The notes beneath the pieces were generated by a model. That model made no database searches, was not told where the DNA came from, and saw only the letters and a program-made list of their open reading frames with translations. The position numbers and the translations under genes were made by a program. A DNA stretch of 64,000 nt. It comes from Exobasidium rhododendri. Lineage: Eukaryota; Basidiomycota; Exobasidiomycetes; Exobasidiales; Exobasidiaceae. Below are positions 21,571-31,757 of the stretch, piece by piece. Each line of letters starts with the position of its first letter. Within the stretch, counting starts at the first letter, position 1. The stretch is from assembly GCA_026210745.1 (NCBI GenBank), contig CP110631.1:4030001-4094000 (forward strand), written 5' to 3'.

Positions 21571-24232
21571 TCAAGTGGCATCCATGTCGTTGTTGGTAAG
21601 GCTGTTGGGATCGTATAGAGAGCCATCGACGTGCATCGGAGTGTGGTTGGGCAACATTGCTGCCTCACTCGAGCCCAGAGGGTAGCCTAGGCGAGACTGC
21701 AATTCCATAACTTGCGCTCGACAATACTCCAGATCGGCGTCCCTCCTTGCCAAACGATATTTGAGGCGAATCAAGTATTCGTTGCTATGACGCAAGAGTG
21801 CCACTTTGCTGATCGCTCGATTGGCTATTCTCGCACTCTCAGCATCACCGACTTCTTCCATGTTGAATTCTTCTTCCTCTTGATCTTCTGGTAGGCCGTC
21901 TGGTCCAAGGCTAGATCCACCGGGTGCGTCATCGTCCAAGGTGATTGCAGGCAGCATGCCTCTCAATTCATCAAAGCAGTACTTGAGACTGTCTCTACGT
22001 TTCTGCTCTGCCGCTTTATGAGATGTCCTCCTTGATTCCAATCCACCTCCCGATTTGACCATCATCCAGGCCTCTCGATCAGCTGCTGGAAACCCGCCAG
22101 GCTGGATATTCTGAAGCGATGTTGGACTGCTACTGCTGCCGTTTTGAGATGAGGAAGCTTTCTGTTGTTGTTGCGGATGGTGCATTGCAAAGGAGACCTG
22201 CTTACTGTTCTCGATTTCCTTCGCTTTGCCATCGATCTGGTTGCTACTCCTGCCCTTGTCACCAGGTAAGATTCCCATAAGACTACTGGGTGTGATCGGC
22301 TTCCCTTGCGCACTGCCGTTCAAGTCGATGGGTGACGGTGTGGAAGCAGCTGTATCGCTGGGAGATGCGTCCATCGGCTTCGTCGGTCCTGACAAACTAG
22401 TCAGTGGAGCAAAGGTGGACTGATCTTGTTTACCTTCCTCTGGACCTGTCATCCTCACATCGTTCGTAATCTTATGACCAAGTGGACTAGGAAAGCCATT
22501 TGTCGAAATGACGGATCCCGTTCTCTTCCTAGAGGAAGTGGAGGAGACTGCTGTCGAAGTGGTTGCTTTAACGATCGGACTAGGTCTGGCACGGTTGGCT
22601 CTCGCTTCCGCCGTTGTACTGCGGTTCTTTCGAGGGATGCTCTTTGTGGGGTTTGTCAAAGGACTGGCGTTTGGAGTCGTAGTCTTCTTCCCTTGAGGGC
22701 CCAGGTGAGGACTAGACTTTCCTTTTACCACTCTCGATGCTCTTCCTCTTGTCATGGTGGGTCCAAAGTAGGGCGATGCAGAGGGTGGTAGCATCATTTC
22801 ATCGTTTAGATTGCTCATTTGAGGCCGCAGAGCCGGCGACGTCAAGGGTGAGAACATGTCCTGATTCGTCAACGTGCTACTTCCCACCGTTGAGAAAACA
22901 CTGGCGGGTGTGATAGCAGGAGACTCAAGTGGTGTGTAGGAGCCATTCATCATCTGACAGCGAGAAGCAGAAAAAGATAAATAATGATCAGCATCCTTTT
23001 TCTAGTGCATCGCTGTCTCACGAAGTGCTCAAAGCTTTTCTACTAACATGAGGGTCGTACGCTCGGTAAGCCTCCATGACGCCGGCTTGTGAACTGGTCG
23101 GCAGATGGATTGGCGAGACAAATGCTTGATTTCCCTGATGCGAAAAGGCTCCTGAGGACAACGGTGTTACTAGGCCGTATTGCGTCATCGACGATAAGTC
23201 GATCTTCTGTGGTTGTGAGGGGTATCCGGCAGAACTAGTCGATTGTTGTTGGTGGTGTTGTTGATGTTGTTGTTCTTGTTGTTGTTGCTGCTGTTCCTGG
23301 TGCTGGGAAAAGGGAGCGTAGAGATGGTTTTGCGATGTAGGCGCTGGAGTAGACTGCTGCGATGACAACTGCTGGAATTGCTGCATCAAGTGCGTAGCAT
23401 TGATGTTCGGCGTCGTTGAGGCAGACATCTGTCTCGAACGAGTTCTTTCCGGATGCTGTTCCTGGCGTCGCAAAGATTCTATTTGCTGTCGTAAAAAGGC
23501 AGTCTGCATGTTTTGCATCCTTTCCGATTGCTCTTTATCTGTTAGCATTCTTTCTAGATCCGAGATCGACATGGTACCTTCTTGCGCCAGTCCTTTGGAT
23601 TCTTGCAGCGCCTGCGGCGATTGATGAAGCTGAAAATTGTGAGCTTGCTGAGGAGGAAAGGAAGATGTCTGTACTGCCATGAGCAGATCATGCAGATCGG
23701 CATTGTTGATAGTGCTGGCGTTACCTTCACCTGTCAACGATGACATATCGCTGGTGCCCATAGAGAGAGGATGTGGACTCTCATTGCGACTTCCGCTACC
23801 AATGTGTGAACGCTGTTTGTGCGATGTCAGACGTGGGGAGGATCCGATGTTCTTTGGACTTCCTAGAACTTCGTCATTCGAAAGAGGGCCACTCGCAGAA
23901 TTGGAACTTGTGCTGTTAGGGCCAGTACCGGAGTTGTTGTGGTGTTGGTTCTGGAAGATAGAGAGTTCATCTAGACTACTTGGAAGCGCAAAGTCGGCTC
24001 CAAAGTCGAATGTCTCGATATTGAACTGATGAGAATCAGTGGAATTATGGGAAGAGTTGGCTCGTAGTAGATTCCCATCAGTGTTGTTGTCTGATCTGAA
24101 AGGAGGTGGCGAGGTAGCAACAGACGAGACTGCAGGGAATCCTCCTTCATTCGCTATGCTCTCCAGCCCACTCATTGCCATGTCTGAGGTTCCCTCCTGT
24201 AATCGTGACTGCTGAGATACTGAAGCAATCAT
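21571..24232 (-). CDS. Basic helix-loop-helix transcription factor with Q-rich N-terminal half
   Basis: Two exons, 24232-23048 and 22953-21571 (94-nt intron), 855 aa from the first in-frame ATG. The frame stays open upstream to about 24281, where a TATGCAG acceptor could join an earlier exon encoding the conserved-looking LLCDLHPFEVGLYQ, so the true start is uncertain. The N-terminal half is disordered, with a glutamine/histidine tract (QEQQQQQQEQQHQQHH). The DNA-binding domain near the C terminus has the class B basic region SHKAAEQKRRDSLK (His, Glu, Arg pattern for CACGTG), helix 1 YCFDELRGMLPA, an unusually long acidic loop, and helix 2 AISKVALLRHSNEYLIRLK, followed by a leucine-heptad extension. 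Expected nuclear regulator; target genes unknown. Confidence 0.85.
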
Positions 24233-24265
24233 GGACTGATACAAGCCAACTTCAAAGGGATGCAA

Positions 24266-25707
24266 GTCGCAGAGCAGAGACCTGCATAAAACGTTTGCAA
24301 TTGCTGGTAGTGGGCTATACCAATGAAGCTTTTGGAGCGCAAGAAAGGCAGGATGCGCCCTCTGATTCGGCGGCGGACTTTATCTCGTAGATTTGCCTTG
24401 AAAAATCGGGTCTCGACTTGGGTGCTCGGCGAAATTGAGAGCGCCGATATTAGGTATGGTGCTTATGAGGGGAAAGGGAACAGAAGCAAAAGAGGAGAAG
24501 GAGAAGAAGGAGGTACTTCACGTATGATGGAGGAGCAAGGGCTGAAACCACCATTCGGAAGTGCTCTTTTTTTTGGTTCCTCCCGTATAAAGACTTTCAT
24601 TTTTCTTTCCTTAATCTTGTGCAGGCCCCAGAAGCCTAGCCTAGCCTAGCCGTGCTCACGTTAAATCCCCATTTCCGTTTTCACTTTTTCTTGACCTTCA
24701 CCGTCCGCCTACGACAGAGGTATCAAACGACTAATGTATACATATGTGCAAGCCGCGTGTTTGTATTCCTGAAATTAGACACTACTAGTACAATACGCAT
24801 TTTACCAAGCTCCCATATCGACAAAAACTTGTGCATCATGGGAGTCCTTATTGAGTTTTCTACCTAGCGGTTGGAGTCTTATATCGAAGCTTCCGAGTTG
24901 CAAGCCATGATCTGAGTTGCGCAATATGATACACAAGGGACAACCCCTACAAATACGTTCAGGTTGGCGAGCGTAAGAAATTGAGACACCGCAACCACTT
25001 GTCCCTAATATCACCTTAAATGTGAATTACTTAACGTGTCCAATCCATATCTACAAGACCTACTTTAAGTCACTTCTCCTCGGAAGGGTACATATTTAGT
25101 TAGATTAAAGTTGGCCCATACAACATTGCCTGCGGGAAACTAATGAATCGTGAGTTTATAAGTAAATCGATTCGTCATACCTCATGAAGCATACTGTCGA
25201 GCTTGCATTATTTCCATCGATGTACGAGAGAGGGAGACTTTTCTGGGAACGCCACATCTGTAGAAACAGTGAAGGCCTTGTTCGCCTTGAGTCAGGTGCC
25301 CCCCTTGTCCTTGTCGAATCTACGACGCTGGGACTAGTGTCGCTGAACATTGCCATCGTCACCGCAAACAGCACTGATCGTCCCAACTAGAGCAACGTCA
25401 ACATCCTCTTCATACCGTCAACATAGGCCGACGGCGACAAAGATTCTCAGCATCACAATACAGTCACTTCAAACCGCAATCACTTTAAAACGTGCCGCGT
25501 CGGACCCTTGCATTCTCACTGAGCAATCGTGTGGGATAACCATCCAGCCGAGTTATTCATCGTTGTTCTTGCCACACGACCACTCCACGACTTTTCAGTA
25601 TTATTTTGGCTTTGACAGGTCTGGCCGGGTGCAGAAGAGCTTGAGTGACTGGAAGACAGCCTTGAAGACAGTACACCCCTGCTGTCTTCTGGCCTCGGCA
25701 ACTTGGC
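24266..25707. other. Intergenic: divergent upstream region of bHLH and histidine kinase genes
   Basis: About 1.4 kb. The right part is probably the histidine kinase 5' leader and ends with a hairpin (25664-25689). The left part may include an unplaced first exon of the bHLH gene. Three CCTAG-type units occur in tandem at about 24637-24649. Short open frames on both strands show no family features. AT-richer than the coding flanks between 24650 and 25180. Confidence 0.5.
25664..25689 (+). other. Hairpin in 5' leader of histidine kinase
   Basis: GAAGACAG (25664-25671) and CTGTCTTC (25682-25689) form a perfect 8-bp stem with a 10-nt loop, ending 18 bp before the ATG. A second GAAGACAG at 25652-25659 offers an alternative pairing. 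Confidence 0.5.
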
Positions 25708-28700
25708 ATGTCGTTCAGAGGTCGCAAAGGCAACGTCGATGGAAGGATGACAGACCTCTCCTCACCATCTTCTGAGCTGCCAGCTCTCGAAAAGGATAAT
25801 CTGTTTTCAGCAAGTGGTTCCTTTACCGAATCGACTGGGGCAGGTACAAGGAGGACAGCAGGTGGTTGGAGAGGTCCTTGGGCGCGATCGGGTAGCAAGA
25901 CGACATCTGACGCCGGGAGCGTAGAAGACAAAGACACACCTCAAAATAAGATCGACTGGGGCATGGAGGACGACAATCTAGATCAGACGGACAGGAGACA
26001 TTCCGTGGCCAGCACAGCTCCTGCGGACGCTACCGGCCCAGAGGAGACGCCATTCTGGGAGAACAGTCACGCTCTTCCCAGCATGACACCGCCTGGCACC
26101 ATCACTGAACTGCCCAGCTTCAGCATCACTAGTCCGATCGGCCAATCACAACCTGGTGATGCACCTTGGACAGCTGCGACATACAAGACTGGCGACTACG
26201 ATTGGGCTAATTTCGTCTATGCGTATGCCAGAGGAAGATGGGACCCCATTCGATCGCCTCATCCTCCCAGTCAGTCCAATGTTGTTCCAGGCGCGACGAC
26301 ACACATCGGCACACAAGATGGAGCGAACAACTATCAGTACTCCGATATGCCTGAATCTCCAGGTTCCTCTACGACGATTCGAAGGCCGTCCTTGACGTAC
26401 ACTCTTCTTGGGCAAGGTGTATCTGGTGAAGAAATGACAAGGCTTCCTCCCAATGCGACTGCATCTCAGATACTGCCGACCCTCACCGAAGACGTGCGAC
26501 CAAAACCTCGAGACTTACCATCCGGACAATCAGCGGATTCATCCACATCACCGACTCCTGCTTTGAGTAGGCCGTTTCCAGAACCGCAATTCATCGATCC
26601 CTTCAACGTACTGCAACTGGCTTCACAGAGCACGCCAAATATCGGGCACGCCGTCTCTCTCGGTCAGGAGGCACAGTCACGGATGACGGAAGATTCCCCG
26701 ACCAAAGTCCAGGGCTCGAAAACCGACACAGAGGTGTTTACCAAGGGCAGTCTATCTCGCCAAAGCTCAGACAGTAAGACGTCTCACCCTCAAGATGATA
26801 GCGTTTGGCGAGCTACTAGCACGAGTAGCCCTCTTGATCGACATGCTGGTATCCTTCCCTTTGTACCACCGAGCGAATCTCTCTTGCCTTCCAAAAGGCC
26901 CGGATTCGCTACACATATGAGCGAGATGGTGCTTAATAGCTCCAAATTGCGACCAAAGGAACAATTGACTTTTGCAGCACTCAATGATCACAACAACGAC
27001 AACACACTTAAGGAAACGTCTCACAGACCTCGACCCACACCAGTGCAGAAGACCGGTCTGCCTACCAACGAGGAAGTCCTTGAAGAAATGCGACTGGCGA
27101 CGTGGTCTTCTGCGCCTGAGACTACTTTCGCTTCCTCTTCCGGTGCTGGAATTTCGTCATTCGGCCACGGTTCCTCTAATGACGATCTTGGGACGGTAGC
27201 CGGACTACGTAGAGCCGCGAGGAGGACGAGCATCAAACGTAGCGAAGGATCGCAGGAGATGCCCAGAGATTCATCTTCGCAATTAAGTCAGGCTAATTCT
27301 CCTCTCATCTTACCCACATCAGAGAGCACTATTTCCAGAGCTCCTTCGACCGGTCAAAATCAAGAGCAAGACGGAGATCCACAACCGGGTAGCGCGACTA
27401 CGGTTACGACAGCATCAAATGTGGCAGAGGACAAGAGGGCTCTCGAACGCGTTGCAAGCAGCGCCGGAGGGCAAGGAGCAGTGTCGCGAGCGGTCCCCGG
27501 TAGAGTGACATTGAAGATGCCACCGAATCTATTTCAGATCGGACAATCATCGAGCAGCTCAAGCCTGGCGACGTATTTAAACGTGGGGAAAAGGGTGGAG
27601 AAGTTCTTTCGAGATCACGGCTATCTGCCGGCGATCATCCCACCAAACGAAATGAACCGACGTCAGGCTCTGAGGAGATACGGACCTCCAGAGATGAGTG
27701 GCGATCAAAACTTTGATAGAATTGCTCACCTCGTCAAATTGGTCTTCAACACAAAGCTGGTTCTGATCACGCTGGTAGGTGAGAAGTCGCAATACTTTCA
27801 ATCGGAAGTAGGAGGGAATGCGTCCGGCTTCAATGGCGATTGGTTGCAGGCCATGGCAGAACCTCGAGATTGCTCCCTTTGTGCCCATACCATTCTGCAG
27901 AACAGCAACGAGGCGCTGGTGATTTTGGATGCACAAAAGGATTGGAGATTCGCCGGGCATCCCCAGGTGATCGGGAATCCGCACGTTCGCTTTTATGCCG
28001 GAAGTCCCCTCCGGACAGCTGATGGCTATAATTTAGGAAGTCTCTGCATCATCGATGACGAGCCTTGGACCGAGTTCAATCCAAGACAACGGCACACTCT
28101 GAAAGAATTCTCCAAGATAGTGATGCGGGAGATGGAGCTGTCCCGCGACTCGATCCACCTGCGCATTCGAGATCGCATGCAGCACTCCATCGAAACCTTT
28201 ACTCGAGAATGCCTGGAAATGGAATCGTCCGATGTAGAAGAGAAAGAAGAAGACAACGCAGGACTTCATCGCGTGTATGACTTTGCTGCAAAGGGGATGC
28301 GTGAAGCTCTCAATGCATCGGGTGCCATCGTCTTTGACTTGTCTCATTTCGAACTGGTAGTCTCGTCTTCTCAAAATGTCGATGAAGAAGGAGAGAGCAA
28401 GATCTTCTTTCCAAGCCCGTATCAATTCCCGGAAATCACGCCGTTCGCCAACTTTGACCAGCCGGATAGTATTCAAGGGATCAACGCCGCCAACAGTTCT
28501 ACGACACCTCTTCACAAGAATGCGAAACTGGAGGAAAAGTCTGTGCCACCGATGGCCGTCCTGGGCGCTAGTGAGCTGTGCAATACACCGGCAGATCGAG
28601 ACCGACCCGTTCCACTGAGCCATTATCTCAAAGTAGCGGAATTCTTGCGAAAACATCGCGCAGGACAGTACTTTCCCTTCACGCCCGCTCCCTTTCGACA

Positions 28701-31410
28701 TTTGTTGCCGGCGGAAATGACGAGTATTTTGCTGGTGCCCATCTTTGGTCTCAACAAGCAGCCCTTTGCTCTCCTTTGTGCGTACTCGAAACCAACAGGG
28801 GACGGCACAACATTGGAAGATATCAAGGAGCCTGGTCTACAGTATCTACGGGCCATGGGCACCATCATCCTAAGCGCCATCCTCAAGAAGGACATCATGC
28901 TGGCTGACAAGGCCAAGAGTCACTTCATTTCCAATATCTCTCATGAGCTTCGTACGCCTTTGCATGGGATCTTGGCGGCGGCCGAACTACTAGCAGAAAC
29001 GAAGCTGAGCGCGACGCAAGGGTCTTATTTAGAGACTGTTGAAGCTTGTGGCAAGAGTCTGTTGGAGCTCGTCAATCACGTTCTTGACTTTACAAAGCTG
29101 TCTGGGAACATGCGCTCGAATCAGCCGCAAACGAAGTCGACCCAGAAGTGTGATTTGGTGAAGCTCGTCCAAGAGGTCTGTGAAAGCAGCTGGATTGGCC
29201 AGATGGCGAAGAAGCTGGAAAGCCAGCAGAATTCTGGTATCGGTAGCGCCTACGCAAAGGGATCAGAGGGCTCCAGTGTTATTGAGCCAGAAACCAAAGA
29301 AAGTACGCATCAAGCCAAGCAAAAGATTCTCGAAGAAGCCAGTCTAGTGGAGACGGTGATTGACGTGTCCTTCCGACCATCAGGTTGGCTTGTCAAGTGT
29401 GACGCAGGCGGGATTCGTAGAGTCCTCATGAATCTGATCGGGAACTCACTTAAGTTCACTACAGCGGGTTTCGTCCACGTCTCGGTGAGAGAAGTTCAAA
29501 GCACCGACTCACACGTTGTGGTGGAATTGGGGGTCACTGATACCGGTAAGGGTATCTCGAGGACGTTCTTGGAAGAGCAGCTCTTTCACCCCTTCACACA
29601 AGAGAATCATCTAGGGCCAGGAACGGGACTGGGGCTCTCGATTGTCAACAGTATCGTGCAGAGTCCGGCCATCAACGGGAAGATCGATGTCTGGAGCACG
29701 GTAGGGCAAGGGACAGAGATCCGCGTGACGTGCGAATTCGGCTTACAGTCTCCGCAAGAGGCAGACGAGTCGGCTTATCGACCCGTCTTGCACGTACATG
29801 AAAAGCACACTGTGAGCTTGGTCGCATTCCAAGAAAATCTGCGAGGCCAGAGTGATCTGAAGGAGATCCTGCGCACATACTATGAAGACTGGTGGAAATT
29901 TACTACAGCGAAAGGGCTGGACGGAGATGTCGTCTTGGTCAACGACAGCGTTGAGTACTTGGCCGAGATTGCAAAGGATAGAAAAAAGAGAGGCGTACCT
30001 TTGCCACCAGTCATCATGCTGACAGGAGGACGAGGAGATGCAAAGGTGGCAGGTGCTTGTGAAGAGTATCAAAGACTGGGAGGCGTGGCAAGATTGTTGT
30101 TTAAGCCTGCGGGTCCGGCTAAATTAGAGGCTGCGACGGGGTACTGTTTGCAATGCCTCGAAAGAAGTAGAGCCGGCCTGCCGATGATCCCACAGGAAGA
30201 AGATCTGGAAAGAGAAGGTGACGATGAGTTTGACGACGACATCAGTAGAGTCGATGTTGAGTTTGCCAATCGAGGCAAGAGTCGCACAAGTAAGGAAGGC
30301 GATGGGAAAGAATACTTTGACCCGGCGATCATGGACGACAAGACTCCGGGTGCTGAAGGAGTTGTGACGCCAAAAGCCGACCTCTCATTCGCTCATGCGG
30401 ATCGGCAAGTGAAAAAGCAGATCCGTCCGCACATAAACGACGACCTTCGACAGAACTCACATCACGTATCTCCTGCGCCACCTGCTCCAGAAGATGCAGT
30501 CTGTTTAGGGAGACGGCATTCCAACGAGGATCGACTCAGCAAGAGGAATCGAGGTCTAAACAGTCCGCAATCGGCGATCGAGACGACGTCCAGCTCACAC
30601 GCGAGACCGTCGATGCCGGCCCGTAGTATAACGTATCATGAACCTCGTCTGCAACGTCAAGTCCTAATGTCACCTCTTCGAAGTCCCGCTTACAACAAGA
30701 AAGCAGGGGAGGCGTCTGACTACTTTGGTTCTGTTGCTTCGAGTAGTCCTCCCAACCCACCGCAAAGTCGACCTTCCTCATCGGCATCATCGTTGCTTGC
30801 GCATGAGAATACTATTCCTAGCTCTCCCGGCAGTGTCGTATCCCTCGAGGGAGGGGAGGGAGCGGTCCTCAAGACTGCTATCCAGCATGCCGGCGTCCCA
30901 CGCGGAGGGACGGCCACAACGACGAGAAAGAGATTGCAAGTGCTGACAGTAGAAGACAACCACATCAATCGAAAGGTTCTTGCTGCCTTTTTGGATAAGC
31001 TGAATGCAGATTACGTGGAAGCGACAAACGGGGAAGAAGGGGTCAAGGTCTTTGAATCCTATCCACCACACCATTTCGATGTCATCTTTATGGATCTGAG
31101 CATGCCTGTCTTGGATGGCATTGGTGCCACGATACAAATTCGAAAGATTGAAGCGGAAAGATTTCGAAAGGACAAAGGAGTCCACCATCCTGCTTGGATG
31201 AAAGCTACAAAGACTACCCCCTTGATGCTGAGTACGCCAGGAGGTACACGACCGTCGGCTCAAACGCGAGCCAAGATCTTTACGCTGACGGGACGAAGCA
31301 GCGACGAAGACAAACGAAGAGCTTTCCAGACGGGCGCGGATGCATATTTGGTCAAACCTCTTGGTTTCAAGGTCCTGTCTTCGCTCTTGAGCAAGGTCAG
31401 CGCTCTCTGA
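25708..31410 (+). CDS. Hybrid sensor histidine kinase (GAF, HisKA, HATPase, degenerate receiver, receiver)
   Basis: Single uninterrupted frame of 1900 codons. Residues 1 to about 640 are disordered and Ser/Thr/Pro-rich. A GAF-type sensor follows (about 670-810; FDRIAHLVKLVFNTKLVLI, ADGYNLGSLCIIDDEPW), then a second GAF-like region (about 850-1060). HisKA: FISNISHELRTPLHG with the phosphorylated histidine at about 1079. HATPase: N box MNLIGNSLKF, G1 VTDTGKGIS, F box FHPFTQ, G2 GTGLGLSI (about 1231-1344). A region at about 1355-1485 resembles a receiver without its acceptor aspartate. A 250-residue linker leads to a complete C-terminal receiver, VEDNHINRKVL, FMDLSMPVLDG with phospho-Asp near 1796, and YLVKPL with the conserved lysine. 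Signals would pass by Ypd1-type phosphorelay to Ssk1/Skn7. The ligand is unknown. I do not assign a numbered fungal HHK group. Confidence 0.93.
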   Translation: MSFRGRKGNVDGRMTDLSSPSSELPALEKDNLFSASGSFTESTGAGTRRTAGGWRGPWARSGSKTTSDAGSVEDKDTPQNKIDWGMEDDNLDQTDRRHSVASTAPADATGPEETPFWENSHALPSMTPPGTITELPSFSITSPIGQSQPGDAPWTAATYKTGDYDWANFVYAYARGRWDPIRSPHPPSQSNVVPGATTHIGTQDGANNYQYSDMPESPGSSTTIRRPSLTYTLLGQGVSGEEMTRLPPNATASQILPTLTEDVRPKPRDLPSGQSADSSTSPTPALSRPFPEPQFIDPFNVLQLASQSTPNIGHAVSLGQEAQSRMTEDSPTKVQGSKTDTEVFTKGSLSRQSSDSKTSHPQDDSVWRATSTSSPLDRHAGILPFVPPSESLLPSKRPGFATHMSEMVLNSSKLRPKEQLTFAALNDHNNDNTLKETSHRPRPTPVQKTGLPTNEEVLEEMRLATWSSAPETTFASSSGAGISSFGHGSSNDDLGTVAGLRRAARRTSIKRSEGSQEMPRDSSSQLSQANSPLILPTSESTISRAPSTGQNQEQDGDPQPGSATTVTTASNVAEDKRALERVASSAGGQGAVSRAVPGRVTLKMPPNLFQIGQSSSSSSLATYLNVGKRVEKFFRDHGYLPAIIPPNEMNRRQALRRYGPPEMSGDQNFDRIAHLVKLVFNTKLVLITLVGEKSQYFQSEVGGNASGFNGDWLQAMAEPRDCSLCAHTILQNSNEALVILDAQKDWRFAGHPQVIGNPHVRFYAGSPLRTADGYNLGSLCIIDDEPWTEFNPRQRHTLKEFSKIVMREMELSRDSIHLRIRDRMQHSIETFTRECLEMESSDVEEKEEDNAGLHRVYDFAAKGMREALNASGAIVFDLSHFELVVSSSQNVDEEGESKIFFPSPYQFPEITPFANFDQPDSIQGINAANSSTTPLHKNAKLEEKSVPPMAVLGASELCNTPADRDRPVPLSHYLKVAEFLRKHRAGQYFPFTPAPFRHLLPAEMTSILLVPIFGLNKQPFALLCAYSKPTGDGTTLEDIKEPGLQYLRAMGTIILSAILKKDIMLADKAKSHFISNISHELRTPLHGILAAAELLAETKLSATQGSYLETVEACGKSLLELVNHVLDFTKLSGNMRSNQPQTKSTQKCDLVKLVQEVCESSWIGQMAKKLESQQNSGIGSAYAKGSEGSSVIEPETKESTHQAKQKILEEASLVETVIDVSFRPSGWLVKCDAGGIRRVLMNLIGNSLKFTTAGFVHVSVREVQSTDSHVVVELGVTDTGKGISRTFLEEQLFHPFTQENHLGPGTGLGLSIVNSIVQSPAINGKIDVWSTVGQGTEIRVTCEFGLQSPQEADESAYRPVLHVHEKHTVSLVAFQENLRGQSDLKEILRTYYEDWWKFTTAKGLDGDVVLVNDSVEYLAEIAKDRKKRGVPLPPVIMLTGGRGDAKVAGACEEYQRLGGVARLLFKPAGPAKLEAATGYCLQCLERSRAGLPMIPQEEDLEREGDDEFDDDISRVDVEFANRGKSRTSKEGDGKEYFDPAIMDDKTPGAEGVVTPKADLSFAHADRQVKKQIRPHINDDLRQNSHHVSPAPPAPEDAVCLGRRHSNEDRLSKRNRGLNSPQSAIETTSSSHARPSMPARSITYHEPRLQRQVLMSPLRSPAYNKKAGEASDYFGSVASSSPPNPPQSRPSSSASSLLAHENTIPSSPGSVVSLEGGEGAVLKTAIQHAGVPRGGTATTTRKRLQVLTVEDNHINRKVLAAFLDKLNADYVEATNGEEGVKVFESYPPHHFDVIFMDLSMPVLDGIGATIQIRKIEAERFRKDKGVHHPAWMKATKTTPLMLSTPGGTRPSAQTRAKIFTLTGRSSDEDKRRAFQTGADAYLVKPLGFKVLSSLLSKVSAL

Positions 31411-31606
31411 TCATTAAAGTTCACAAACCGCCGCTACCAATGCATCTTTATCAAGTTTAACCTCCTAGTATCATCCCTTCTTCCATTGACAAAGAAAGAG
31501 CCTTATTTTGGTTCCCCACTTCTCCCCTACCTTTGTCTCCTCATCATCTCGTTCAATTGTCACAATAAGACCAACGCGCATCTTTCCTTTCAATGTATTC
31601 GAGCGG

Positions 31607-31655
<49 letters not shown>

Positions 31656-31757
31656 GAGAGGCACAGACAATGTCAAGGAGCTTGACAGTATATTTGCAAA
31701 CGTGTTTCACTCCAGTTGCATGTCATCTCTTCTTTCTCCGTAGTAGCAAGACCACTT
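31411..31757. other. Convergent 3' flanks of histidine kinase and OST3
   Basis: 347 bp between facing stop codons. Contains the (AC)21 microsatellite listed separately and no gene. Confidence 0.55.
31611..31652. repeat. (AC)21 microsatellite
   Basis: Perfect AC dinucleotide run of 42 bp, in the 3' region between the histidine kinase and OST3 genes. Confidence 0.95.

Noticed and set aside
24637-24649. CCTAG tandem units, considered as a telomere-like or element end
   Set aside because: Only about three units, not at a chromosome end, and no paired copy nearby.
30787-31263. 158-codon frame antisense to the histidine kinase receiver domain
   Set aside because: Shadow of the receiver coding sequence; no independent features.
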